Below, piece after piece: positions 1 to 8,465 of a DNA stretch of 64,000 nucleotides (position 1 is the first letter of the stretch; every line of letters begins with the position of its first letter). The stretch is from Gammaproteobacteria bacterium (GTDB lineage Bacteria > Pseudomonadota > Gammaproteobacteria > Chromatiales > Chromatiaceae). The notes beneath the pieces are model-generated. The model saw only the letters and a program-made list of their open reading frames with translations. It was not told where the DNA came from and ran no database searches. A program made the position numbers and the translations under genes. Location: positions 1 to 64,000 of the forward strand of contig JAJFJN010000041.1 in assembly GCA_021773975.1 (NCBI GenBank), written 5' to 3'.

Positions 1-95
1 AATCTGGCAATGACACTCCAGGCTGGAATTGAATTTGATTCATGGGCATGGCAGCTCTCCAAGATATTTTCTGTCTAGGATTATGCGCCCACCAC

Positions 96-114
96 AGGCT
101 CAGAACGTGAGCCT
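96..114. repeat. perfect 7-bp hairpin, possible upstream terminator
   Basis: AGGCTCA and TGAGCCT are perfect complements around a 5-nt loop. There is no T-run after it on the + strand, so it is not a classical intrinsic terminator. It may end an unseen upstream gene or be a protein-binding palindrome. Confidence 0.35.
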
Positions 115-308
115 ACTGAGCTTTGTAACTAATCACCAAAAGTTAATTGAATATGCCGGCAGTGCAGCACCTTCGTCCATCTGCTTCACTCCAGAATTTG
201 GAATTTCAGCTCAATCTGTAAGATTCACTTATTTCCGTTGTAATTTATGCGCACTGGCATGTACTACACTAAAGGCTACCGTAGGTAGTAAAGAGAGATG
301 TATTTTTC

Positions 309-343
309 CCTGTTTACCAGATAAATAGCACGGTAAATACAGG
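309..343. promoter_or_regulatory. imperfect inverted repeat before sps (operator or leader hairpin candidate)
   Basis: CCTGTTTACC (309-318) pairs with GGTAA-AT-ACAGG (332-343), giving a 10-bp stem with a 2-nt bulge and a 13-nt loop. It ends about 40 bp before the sps start codon. The position fits an operator or 5' leader structure for the sucrose operon. The regulator is unknown. Confidence 0.35.
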
Positions 344-382
344 TGCGCTGGGTTTTGCGTAGAATTTAATGGATTAAGTGAA

Positions 383-2608
383 ATGGCGACTAATAGCAAC
401 ATCGTTGAATGGATAGCAAGCAATAGAGAACATCAAAACACCGGAATTGATAATCTATACCTCTGCCTCATCAGCATACATGGCCTGATACGTGGCAGTA
501 ACCAGGAGCTGGGCCGGGACGCTGATACCGGGGGGCAGACAAAGTATGTGGTGGAACTTGCCCGCGCTCTTGCTCAGCATCCAAACGTTAGTCGTGTAGA
601 TCTACTGACACGCCGGGTAGATGACCCTGCAGTGGATGAGGATTATGCCCAGCCGGAAGAGTCTCTAGGAGGGGGCGCCCGTATTGTGCGTATTGAGGCC
701 GGCCCCGCCGCTTATATCGCCAAAGAAGCATTATGGGACTACCTGGATGCCTTTGTTGATAACGCTATCAACTATATATCTAAACAACCCCAACAACCGG
801 ATATTCTCCATAGTCACTATGCTGATGCCGGTTATGTCAGTAGTCGTATATGCCACATCCTGGACATTCCTCTGATCCATACCGGTCACTCACTGGGGCG
901 AGTCAAACGCATGCGCCTGTTGGCAACAGGTCTCGACACCACCCAGATCGATAAACACTACAATATGCTGCGGCGTGTTGAGGCTGAGGAGATGACCTTG
1001 GCCGCATCGGAACGTGTAATTACCAGTACGCATCATGAGATTGATGAGCAGTACGGGCTATACGATTACTATCAGCCGGAACAGATGCAAGTCATTCCAC
1101 CCGGCACCGATTTGAGCTGTTTTCATCCCCCTGAAGGTGGCGAGTGGAATACCACCATTGCTGCAGAGATCAGCCGCTTTCTACAAGAGCCGGAACGCCC
1201 CATTATCCTGGCGCTGTCACGACCCGATGCCCGCAAGAATATCTCCACCCTAATCACCGCCTTTGGCGAGGATAAGCTACTGCAGGAACATGCCAATCTG
1301 GTAGTGGTCGTGGGCAATCGTGAGGACATTCATGATTTGGATGCTGGCGCTCAGGATGTGATAACTGAATTACTGTTTCTGATCGATCATTATGACCTTT
1401 ACGGCAAAGTAGCCTATCCCAAGCATCACAGCGCCGATGATGTCCCCATTATCTACCGATTGGCAACACTATCCGGCGGGGTATTTGTGAACCCGGCACT
1501 TACCGAGCCTTTTGGGTTGACGCTGATTGAGGCTGCGGCCAGTGGTTTACCTATTGTCGCTACAAATGATGGTGGCCCAAATGACATAATCAAAAATTGT
1601 TGTAATGGCCTGCTGGTTGATCCTTTGGACAGCAAAGCAGTTGCCAAAGCCATAAGTAGCATTCTAATGAACTGGGAACAGTGGCAACAGCGCTCTACCA
1701 ATGGACTAAAAGGGGTGCGTGAGCACTATTCATGGGAGGCCCATGCAAAATCCTATCTTGAGATGATACGCCCAATCATTAAGAAAACCAGCAAGCCACT
1801 GGTGCGCTTACCGCAGACCCCGCATCCCATGCGCTACCGTGATCGCGCCATATTTACAGATTTGGATCAGAACCTATTAGGTGATACCGCAGCTCTGGCA
1901 AAGTTGATCAGCTTGATCCGGGGACAACGCAAATGCACCAACTTTGGCATAGCCACAGGCAGACGACTGGATTCCGCACTGGCAATCATGAAGCGATATG
2001 GCATCCCTGACCCGGATGTACTGATCACCAGTAGTGGCAGTGCCATCCACTATGCACCCAAGCTTACAGAAGATGCCGCCTGGACCCGCCATATCGAAAA
2101 ACAGTGGACACCCCAGGTCGTCAGGCGTGTTCTCGATGCACTGCCCGGCCTCAAGCTCCAACCCAAACAGGAGCAAAGCCGCTTCAAGGTCAGTTATTAC
2201 ATTGATCCCAGCAAGGCACCCTCTCTTGACGAGATCAATCAAATCCTTCATCAGGAGGAACAAGCCGTTAATGTAACGCACTCCTTTGGTCAGTTTCTGG
2301 ATATATTGCCACTACGTGCCTCTAAAGGATTGGCACTGCGCTACTTTGCAGCACAGCAGAAAATCCCATTGGAGCAGATATTGGTGGCAGGTGGCTCTGG
2401 TGCAGATGAAGATATGATGCGAGGCAACACACTGGCTGTAGTGGCTGCCAACCGCCACCATGAGGAGCTCTCCCAACTTGAGAGCATAGAACGTATCTAT
2501 TTTGCTCAGGGAGCCTATGCCGAAGGGATACTGGAAGCACTGGAGTATTATGATTTTTTTGCTAGCTGCCGTGTGCCAGAAACAAAGGCTGTTTTACATG
2601 GCAAATAA
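383..2608 (+). CDS. sps: sucrose-phosphate synthase with degenerate C-terminal phosphatase-like domain
   Basis: Makes sucrose-6-phosphate from a nucleotide-glucose (classically UDP-glucose) and fructose-6-phosphate in the cytoplasm. The N-terminal sucrose-synthase-type segment contains GRDADTGGQTKYVVELA at residues 44-60, followed by a GT-B glycosyltransferase group 1 domain with the NPALTEPFGLTLIEAAASG donor-site signature. The last 250 residues form a HAD domain resembling sucrose-phosphate phosphatase. Its motif I reads DLDQN (D493, D495), but the motif IV position reads GGSGADED (670-677) where active enzymes have GDSGND, so the domain is probably not a phosphatase. At 741 aa it is the long, two-domain bacterial form. 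It is first in the operon, and the next gene overlaps its end by 11 bp. Start is ATG with only a weak GGA ribosome site. Confidence 0.93.
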   Translation: MATNSNIVEWIASNREHQNTGIDNLYLCLISIHGLIRGSNQELGRDADTGGQTKYVVELARALAQHPNVSRVDLLTRRVDDPAVDEDYAQPEESLGGGARIVRIEAGPAAYIAKEALWDYLDAFVDNAINYISKQPQQPDILHSHYADAGYVSSRICHILDIPLIHTGHSLGRVKRMRLLATGLDTTQIDKHYNMLRRVEAEEMTLAASERVITSTHHEIDEQYGLYDYYQPEQMQVIPPGTDLSCFHPPEGGEWNTTIAAEISRFLQEPERPIILALSRPDARKNISTLITAFGEDKLLQEHANLVVVVGNREDIHDLDAGAQDVITELLFLIDHYDLYGKVAYPKHHSADDVPIIYRLATLSGGVFVNPALTEPFGLTLIEAAASGLPIVATNDGGPNDIIKNCCNGLLVDPLDSKAVAKAISSILMNWEQWQQRSTNGLKGVREHYSWEAHAKSYLEMIRPIIKKTSKPLVRLPQTPHPMRYRDRAIFTDLDQNLLGDTAALAKLISLIRGQRKCTNFGIATGRRLDSALAIMKRYGIPDPDVLITSSGSAIHYAPKLTEDAAWTRHIEKQWTPQVVRRVLDALPGLKLQPKQEQSRFKVSYYIDPSKAPSLDEINQILHQEEQAVNVTHSFGQFLDILPLRASKGLALRYFAAQQKIPLEQILVAGGSGADEDMMRGNTLAVVAANRHHEELSQLESIERIYFAQGAYAEGILEALEYYDFFASCRVPETKAVLHGK

Positions 2609-3458
2609 TACCCTATTGCTCTGTACCGATCTGGACAGAACACTCCTGCCCAATGGGACCCAGCCGGAGTTTCCACAAGCACGCCAGCATTTCTACCGCT
2701 TTGTTGCCCACTCAAATATTATTCTGGCCTATGTCACCGGGCGTGATAAGAACCTGGTGCAGCAGGCCATTTCAAATTTTCAGCTGCCAAATGCAGATTT
2801 TATCATCAGTGATGTTGGCAGCAATATCTATGACCTGAGGGGTGGGGGTTGGCAAGCCTGGCTTGAATGGCAAAAGATGATTGCCCAAGATTGGAGGGGC
2901 AGAACCCATCAGCAGTTGCGGACTCTTTTCCAGGATATCGATGCGCTACGCCTACAGGAACATACCAAGCAGAACACCTTCAAACTCAGCTTCTATGTGC
3001 CATTAAACGCCAACCATGCCGCCCTGCACAAAGTTATCCAGTCACGATTGTTAGATGCTGATGTCCAGGCCTGTCTGGTCTGGAGCGTTGATGAACCCGC
3101 TGGTGTGGGCCTGCTTGATATCCTGCCCCGGCAAGCCAGCAAATTGCATGCTATTGAGGCGCTTCAAAACTATCTCTCTATTCCACCGGAATGGACACTT
3201 TTCGCGGGTGATAGTGGTAATGATCTACCTGTACTGGCAAGTCATATCCCATCAATACTCGTGGCCAATGCCACAAAATCCGTAAAAGAACATGCTAAAA
3301 CTGAAGCAGAGAAACAGGGCAACAGTTTACAGCTCTACCTTGCTCAAGGGGGGTTTCTTGGCATGAATGGCAACTACAGTGCCGGTATTCTGGAAGGCAT
3401 TGTCCATTACCATCCCAGGCTAAAAGAAAGGATTGCAACAATGGTATTGGGCCAATGA
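2598..3458 (+). CDS. spp: sucrose-phosphate phosphatase
   Basis: HAD-superfamily (Cof/S6PP-like) phosphatase that removes phosphate from sucrose-6-phosphate, giving free sucrose. The 286-residue protein has an intact motif I, DLDRT with nucleophile D11 and D13, and an intact motif IV, GDSGND at residues 204-209. This is the catalytic set lost in the C-terminal domain of the preceding synthase. I chose ATG 2598 because it puts motif I at the very N-terminus. An upstream in-frame start at 2502 would add 32 residues that lie inside the sps coding region and look non-native. The 11-bp overlap with sps and the 4-bp overlap with the kinase indicate translational coupling. Mannosyl-3-phosphoglycerate phosphatase belongs to the same family, but the neighbours favour sucrose. 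Confidence 0.9.
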   Translation: MANNTLLLCTDLDRTLLPNGTQPEFPQARQHFYRFVAHSNIILAYVTGRDKNLVQQAISNFQLPNADFIISDVGSNIYDLRGGGWQAWLEWQKMIAQDWRGRTHQQLRTLFQDIDALRLQEHTKQNTFKLSFYVPLNANHAALHKVIQSRLLDADVQACLVWSVDEPAGVGLLDILPRQASKLHAIEALQNYLSIPPEWTLFAGDSGNDLPVLASHIPSILVANATKSVKEHAKTEAEKQGNSLQLYLAQGGFLGMNGNYSAGILEGIVHYHPRLKERIATMVLGQ

Positions 3459-4342
3459 TGGGTACACCACTTCTTTTTGGTGAGGTGCTGTTCGACTGCT
3501 TTGAAGATGGCGCGACCATCCTGGGTGGCGCCCCCTTTAATGTGGCCTGGCATCTCCAGGCTTTTGGCTGCTCACCACTGTTAGTGAGTCGGGTGGGGGA
3601 TGATACAGCTGGCAGTGAGATACAACATGCCATGCAACACTGGGGCATGTCGAGCGCTGGCCTGCAGAAGGACTTGGCACATGCTACCGGCAAGGTACAG
3701 ATCAGCTTAAAAGCGGGTGAGCCAAATTTTAATATCCTGGTTGATCGCGCCTTCGATCACATCCAGGCCACTGCTGTGCCACCCTGTCACCCCAGCCTGA
3801 TTTACCATGGCAGCCTTGGACTCCGCTCTCCTGAGTCTGCCAATGCACTGGCGGACATTAAACGCCAACACCCGGCAGCCCCCATATTTATGGATGTTAA
3901 CCTGCGACCACCCTGGTGGTCAGCTGATCAAATCAACCTGCTCCTCCAGGATGCACATTGGGTCAAGCTCAACCATGACGAATTGAAAACCCTTATTGAT
4001 ACACCTGGCGACCTGATAGAAAAGGCCGCTGAGCTGCAACAACAATTTTCGCTGTCACTTGTCATAGTAACTGAAGGTGAGCAAGGGGCTTTTGCCAGGG
4101 ATAAGGAAGGGGCTGTTTACCCTGTTATGCCTTCCAAAATTAAGCAGGTAGTAGATACGGTGGGAGCGGGTGACGCTTTCACCAGCGTCTGCATTCTGGG
4201 GCTACTGAGGCAATGGGACCTGAGAACTACATTAAATTATGCCCAAACCTTTGCATCCGCACTTGTAGAACAACAAGGATCCACGGTTCATGATCATGAT
4301 TTTTACCAACCATTCAAGATGCAGTGGATGTTATCAACATGA
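3455..4342 (+). CDS. fruK: fructokinase, PfkB/ribokinase family
   Basis: Phosphorylates fructose with ATP. In this operon it would recover fructose released by amylosucrase and feed it back to fructose-6-phosphate for the synthase. Of 295 residues, the N-terminal GGAPFNVAWHL is the PfkB substrate-binding signature, and VGAGDAF near residues 236-242 holds the catalytic base D240 and the anion hole. ATG 3455 overlaps the spp stop in an ATGA arrangement. A second ATG follows directly at 3458, so the true start could be one codon later. Substrate specificity is inferred from the neighbours; the family also includes ribokinase and other sugar kinases. Confidence 0.88.
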   Translation: MMGTPLLFGEVLFDCFEDGATILGGAPFNVAWHLQAFGCSPLLVSRVGDDTAGSEIQHAMQHWGMSSAGLQKDLAHATGKVQISLKAGEPNFNILVDRAFDHIQATAVPPCHPSLIYHGSLGLRSPESANALADIKRQHPAAPIFMDVNLRPPWWSADQINLLLQDAHWVKLNHDELKTLIDTPGDLIEKAAELQQQFSLSLVIVTEGEQGAFARDKEGAVYPVMPSKIKQVVDTVGAGDAFTSVCILGLLRQWDLRTTLNYAQTFASALVEQQGSTVHDHDFYQPFKMQWMLST

Positions 4343-4375
4343 ATTCATATGTAACGAATCAACAGTGGCCATATC

Positions 4376-6349
4376 ATGTATGAACAGATCTCCCATTCCC
4401 TGCTCAATGAAATTCTGGACGAACTGAAACCTCATATCCGCAGAAGGGACCTACGGCATTTCTATACCCGCCTGGGCGCTAATTTCTACGCTATCCACTC
4501 CCTATTCCATCTCCTCTATGGAAATCGTGACGACTTCAAGGCCAAGATGCTCAACCTGGTGGAGGTAATGGCCAACCAATACATTCAACGCAACGATGAA
4601 CTCAAGCAGTTGGATGTAGAACGGGAAAAAGACCACAACTGGTTTCTGAGTCAAAAGTGGGTGGGGATGGCTCTCTACACTGAAGGCTTCACAGGCAATC
4701 TGGTCAGCATGAAATCACGCCTCTCCTACCTACAGGAGCTGGGCATCAATATGGTGCACCTTATGCCCATTCTGGATTGTCCCCAGGGAGCCAGTGATGG
4801 CGGCTATGCCGTAAGCAACTTCCGTAATGTGGATGGCCGTGTAGGAAGCATGGAGGATCTTGAGTCATTGGGTGCCTCTATGCGTAAGCGCGACATACTC
4901 TTGGCATTGGATGTGGTGGTTAACCACACCTCCAATGAACATGAGTGGGCACAAAAGGCTCAAACTGGCGACCCAAAATATCAGGATTACTACCACGTCT
5001 TTGACAACCGGGATATCCCGGACATGTTTGAAGAGACCATGCCGGAGATCTTTCCCGAAACAGCACCTGGCAATTTCACCTGGGATGAGACGATGGAAAA
5101 GTGGGTGATGACCGTCTTCAACCACTACCAATGGGATCTGGATTACAGTAACCCCACCGTCTTTATCGAGATGCTGGATATCATCCTCTTTTGGGCAAAT
5201 AAAGGCGCTGATATTGTGCGGCTGGATGCAGTGGCCTTCCTGTGGAAGAAGATTGGCACCACCTGCCAGAATGAACGTGAGGCTCACCTGATCCTACAAC
5301 TGATGAAAGACTGCTGCCAGGTGACAGCCCCTGGGGTTTTGTTTATCGCTGAGGCCATCGTGGCACCCGTGGAGATCACCAAATACTTTGGTGAGGATGC
5401 AGTCATTGCCAAGGAGTGTGAAATCGCCTACAACGCCACCTTTATGGCACTGTTGTGGGATGCCGTCGCCACACGTAATACCCTGTTACTTAATCGGGGA
5501 ATCAAGAGTCTGCCAGAGAAGCTGGATCGCGCAACCTGGCTCAATTATGTTCGTTGTCATGATGATATTGGGCTTGGCTTTGATGACAGAGATATCCTGT
5601 TAGCGGGTTATGACCCCCAGGCTCATCGCCGCTTTCTTATCGACTATTTCACCGGTGCCTACGTCGACTCTATTGCCAGAGGGTTCCCCTTTGGTCAAAA
5701 CAAAAAAACAGGCGATGCTCGTATCTCAGGTTCGCTGGCTTCACTGGTAGGGCTGGAAGCCGCATTAGCGCAGGGTGATCAGGAAGCAATTGATCGCGCA
5801 ATAAAACTCATCCTGCTATTGCATAGTGTGATCTTCTCTTTTGGAGGTATCCCACTTCTGCACTATGGTGATGAGATCGGCACCCTCAATGACTATAGTT
5901 TTTTACAGGATGAACATAAAAAAGATGATAACCGCTGGATACATCGGCCAAAAATAGACTGGAAAAAGGCACAATTACGTCAGCAGCATGGTTCCATTGA
6001 GCAACGCATATTTGATGGACTGAAGAGAATGATTGCAACCCGCAAGCGCATCCCCGCATTTGCTGATTTTAATAATAGAGAACTGCTGGAGGTGACCAAC
6101 TCACACCTGTTTGTATTCCAACGTATTCATCCAGAGCAACCAACCAACTCGATATTGGTTGTCGCAAACTTTGATGCCAATCCTCAGTATCTGGACATGC
6201 ATGATCTGGGCGGTCACATAAGGCCCCAATATAGCCAGGTAAGGGACCTCTATTCTGGTGAGTCACCCGCCATGTTTAAAAAACAGCTCGTGGTGCCTCC
6301 TTATCGGTTCTATTGGTTAATAAGCCAACAGCCAGAAGCCGTGGTTTAA
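4376..6349 (+). CDS. ams: amylosucrase (GH13 glucansucrase)
   Basis: Transfers the glucosyl unit of sucrose onto a growing alpha-1,4-glucan and releases fructose. This turns the sucrose pool into storage polysaccharide and may run the reverse hydrolytic step as well. The 657-aa length and helical N-terminal domain are those of amylosucrase rather than sucrose phosphorylase (about 500 aa). Catalytic residues in the (beta/alpha)8 barrel are visible: nucleophile D284 in DIVRLDAVAF, acid/base E326 in FIAEAIV, and transition-state D396 in VRCHDDIG. The CHDDIG motif closely resembles the SHDDIG motif of Neisseria polysaccharea amylosucrase. It lies 33 bp after fruK, so it is the last gene of the operon. 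The order sps-spp-fruK-ams matches the sucrose operon described in Methylomicrobium alcaliphilum. Confidence 0.92.
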   Translation: MYEQISHSLLNEILDELKPHIRRRDLRHFYTRLGANFYAIHSLFHLLYGNRDDFKAKMLNLVEVMANQYIQRNDELKQLDVEREKDHNWFLSQKWVGMALYTEGFTGNLVSMKSRLSYLQELGINMVHLMPILDCPQGASDGGYAVSNFRNVDGRVGSMEDLESLGASMRKRDILLALDVVVNHTSNEHEWAQKAQTGDPKYQDYYHVFDNRDIPDMFEETMPEIFPETAPGNFTWDETMEKWVMTVFNHYQWDLDYSNPTVFIEMLDIILFWANKGADIVRLDAVAFLWKKIGTTCQNEREAHLILQLMKDCCQVTAPGVLFIAEAIVAPVEITKYFGEDAVIAKECEIAYNATFMALLWDAVATRNTLLLNRGIKSLPEKLDRATWLNYVRCHDDIGLGFDDRDILLAGYDPQAHRRFLIDYFTGAYVDSIARGFPFGQNKKTGDARISGSLASLVGLEAALAQGDQEAIDRAIKLILLLHSVIFSFGGIPLLHYGDEIGTLNDYSFLQDEHKKDDNRWIHRPKIDWKKAQLRQQHGSIEQRIFDGLKRMIATRKRIPAFADFNNRELLEVTNSHLFVFQRIHPEQPTNSILVVANFDANPQYLDMHDLGGHIRPQYSQVRDLYSGESPAMFKKQLVVPPYRFYWLISQQPEAVV

Positions 6350-6365
6350 CCCGGTCACACCGGGT
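6349..6365. terminator. GC-rich hairpin between convergent ams and speB
   Basis: ACCCGG and CCGGGT form a perfect 6-bp stem with loop TCACA, starting on the last base of the ams stop codon. No clean T-run follows on either strand, so termination is likely weak or factor-assisted. Its site between two converging operons supports a terminator role. Confidence 0.4.
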
Positions 6366-6377
6366 AAGAAATGCAAA

Positions 6378-7295
6378 TTAACGGGGCTTTTTGAGTTGAG
6401 TGCGTTCAACAACCCCCATCATCTTATAGGCCAACAGTGCAGCTGAGAATTCATAGGCATGGAAGCCCTTGATGGGCGCAAATTCCATTAGGTCGAAACC
6501 AATTACATTACGCTGACTGGCAACCGATTCAAACAACGACAGGGTTTGATACCAGCCTAACCCACCTGGCACCGGGGTACCGGTGGAGGGAAAGACCGAG
6601 GGGTCGATGCCATCGATATCCAGTGTGAAGAAAACGTTGGCGGGAAAATCATCGGGCAACTCGATCTGCTGGATCGCCTGAGGCACCAGGATATCGGCAT
6701 CCAGATACTGCACCTTGTGACGCACACGGGTGGCAATCTCCTCCTCACAGAAGGCACGCACCCCCAGTTGAAACAGTGGAATATCCAGATCCACCACACG
6801 TTTCATCACCGAGGCATGGCTGTAAGGGTTGCCCTCATAAGCCTCACGCAGGTCAGCATGGGCGTCGATCTGCACCACGCCGATATCGGTGATCCCGGCC
6901 TCAATCAGCCCTTTGATGATGCCGTAGGTCACACTGTGCTCGCCACCCAGCGCAATGGGAAAGCCACCCAGCTCAATGATCTTTTTGCTAGCCGCTGCAA
7001 TGTTCTGCATCACCGCTTCTGCCGCCGCATCCACCTCAACCGGGGGGTGGGTGTAGACGCCACGCCTGCAGGGGGTGCTTTTGCCATCCCAGGTCTCCAG
7101 CTGCCAGGATGCGCCGAGGATCGCCGCCGGGCCTAAACCGGTACCACCCGCATAGGAGACGGAGATCTCGTAGGGCACAGGCAGGATATGGAAAAAGGCA
7201 TCCTCCGGCCGGGGGTGCTCAAATTCAGAACCCAGAAAAATGGGATAACCGGGGGCGGCCAGTTGATCAAACTCTTCCATTTCAGGCATGCTCAT
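6378..7295 (-). CDS. speB: agmatinase
   Basis: Ureohydrolase that splits agmatine into putrescine and urea, the second step of the arginine decarboxylase route. The di-manganese centre ligands of the arginase fold are all present: GGEHS at 117-121, DAHADLR at 144-150 and DIDGIDPS at 226-233. The 305-residue length is normal. It is the last gene of the minus-strand operon speA-dehydrogenase-nspC-speB, and its start overlaps the nspC stop by 4 bp. Arginase or guanidinobutyrase belong to the same family, but the arginine decarboxylase in the operon fixes the assignment. Confidence 0.93.
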   Translation of the reverse strand: MSMPEMEEFDQLAAPGYPIFLGSEFEHPRPEDAFFHILPVPYEISVSYAGGTGLGPAAILGASWQLETWDGKSTPCRRGVYTHPPVEVDAAAEAVMQNIAAASKKIIELGGFPIALGGEHSVTYGIIKGLIEAGITDIGVVQIDAHADLREAYEGNPYSHASVMKRVVDLDIPLFQLGVRAFCEEEIATRVRHKVQYLDADILVPQAIQQIELPDDFPANVFFTLDIDGIDPSVFPSTGTPVPGGLGWYQTLSLFESVASQRNVIGFDLMEFAPIKGFHAYEFSAALLAYKMMGVVERTQLKKPR

Positions 7296-8461
7296 GAGAG
7301 GCGGGCTTTAAAATCTTCGTAGCCAAACTGCCGCACCATTCGTAACGCATCGGTTTCAGAGTTCCAGATGGCGATGGCAGGCAGGTTGATGCCGTTGAAG
7401 GTGGTGGTCTTGACCATGGTGTAGTGCGACATGTCATCAAACGCTAGCCGCTGGCCGACGGTCAATGGCTGGGCAAAGCTGTAATCGCCCATCACATCCC
7501 CGGCCAGACAGGTTGGCCCACCCAGGCGATAGCAGTGCGACTTCTCCTCAGGCTCTCCGGCATGAAAGATCTCAGCGCGGTAAGGCATCTCCAGGGTATC
7601 GGGCATATGGCAGGCGGCGGATGAATCAAGAATCGCCAGGTCCATGCTGTTGTGAGTCAAATCCAATACCTCTGAAACCAGGATGCCGGTGTGGATGGCG
7701 ATCGCCTCGCCGGGCTCCAGATAGACCTGTACTTGATAACGCTCTTTAAACTGTTTGATCCGCGCAATCAGCGCATCCACCTGATAATCATCACGGGTAA
7801 TATGGTGGCCACCGCCAAAGTTGATCCACTCCATCTGCGGCAGCAGCTCACCGAATTGCTGTTCAATCACATCCAGGGTGCGCTCCAGCGGCAGGAAATC
7901 CTGCTCGCACAGCGTATGAAAATGAAGTCCGCTGATCCCACTCAAATCGTTTCCCGCAAACTCGGTTGCAGGGATACCCAGCCGGGAGCCAGGTGCACAG
8001 GGATCGTAGATTGGAGCTGCCCCCTCTGAATGCAGTGGATTGATGCGCAGACCAAACTGTAGCTCTGGGCGGTGTACCCTGGCCTGTTGGACCAGCGGTT
8101 GAAACCGTTGCCACTGGCTAAACGAGTTGAACACCACATGGTTGGAGATTCTCAAAATCTCCCATAGCTCAGATTCCGTATAGGCAGCTGAAAAACTATG
8201 CACCTCACCAGTAAACTCCTCATACCCCAGTCGCGCCTCATGCAGGCCACTGGCACAGGTGCCTTTGAGATAACGGCTGATCAATGGCGCCAGACTAAAC
8301 ATTGAGAAGGCCTTGAGTGCCATCAGGATCTTTGCGCCACTCTCCTGCTGCACTCGATCAAGTATTTGCAGGTTCCGCTCTACCGCCACCTCATCAACCA
8401 CAAAGCAAGGAGAGGGAACGCGCGCAAGATCAAAGTTATAAAAGGTTTTGCTTTTAATCAC
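7292..8461 (-). CDS. nspC: carboxynorspermidine / carboxyspermidine decarboxylase
   Basis: PLP-dependent, fold-III (alanine racemase-like) decarboxylase that converts carboxyspermidine to spermidine, or carboxynorspermidine to norspermidine. The PLP lysine is K50 in ILMALKAFS. The glycine-rich phosphate-binding segment INFGGGHHI and the C-terminal AACHMPDTL and GPTCLAGDVMGDY active-site segments are typical of NspC rather than of lysine or ornithine decarboxylases. Length is 389 aa. It lies 4 bp after the dehydrogenase gene and overlaps speB by 4 bp, so it is tightly coupled within the operon. No norspermidine-specific diaminobutyrate enzyme is nearby, which suggests that spermidine is the real product. 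Confidence 0.92.
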   Translation of the reverse strand: MIKSKTFYNFDLARVPSPCFVVDEVAVERNLQILDRVQQESGAKILMALKAFSMFSLAPLISRYLKGTCASGLHEARLGYEEFTGEVHSFSAAYTESELWEILRISNHVVFNSFSQWQRFQPLVQQARVHRPELQFGLRINPLHSEGAAPIYDPCAPGSRLGIPATEFAGNDLSGISGLHFHTLCEQDFLPLERTLDVIEQQFGELLPQMEWINFGGGHHITRDDYQVDALIARIKQFKERYQVQVYLEPGEAIAIHTGILVSEVLDLTHNSMDLAILDSSAACHMPDTLEMPYRAEIFHAGEPEEKSHCYRLGGPTCLAGDVMGDYSFAQPLTVGQRLAFDDMSHYTMVKTTTFNGINLPAIAIWNSETDALRMVRQFGYEDFKARLS

Positions 8462-8465
8462 TACA

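Larger units (their letters stand above)
1..382. other. non-coding region upstream of the sucrose operon
   Basis: I find no convincing gene here. The only reading frame of any length (29-328, +) is cysteine-rich and low in charged residues, has no recognisable motif and ends before the sucrose operon. The stretch holds a perfect 7-bp hairpin at 96-114 and an imperfect inverted repeat at 309-343 just before the sps start, so it probably carries the end of an upstream transcription unit and the control region of the operon. I could not place a convincing -35/-10 pair. Confidence 0.6.

Noticed and set aside
29-328. 99-codon open frame on the plus strand at the window start
   Set aside because: Low in charged residues, cysteine-rich, no motif, and it lies in a leader with hairpins; likely a chance frame.
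4860-5287. Open frames antisense or shifted within ams
   Set aside because: Shadow frames of a confirmed GH13 gene with no motif of their own; the same reasoning applies to many such frames across the window.
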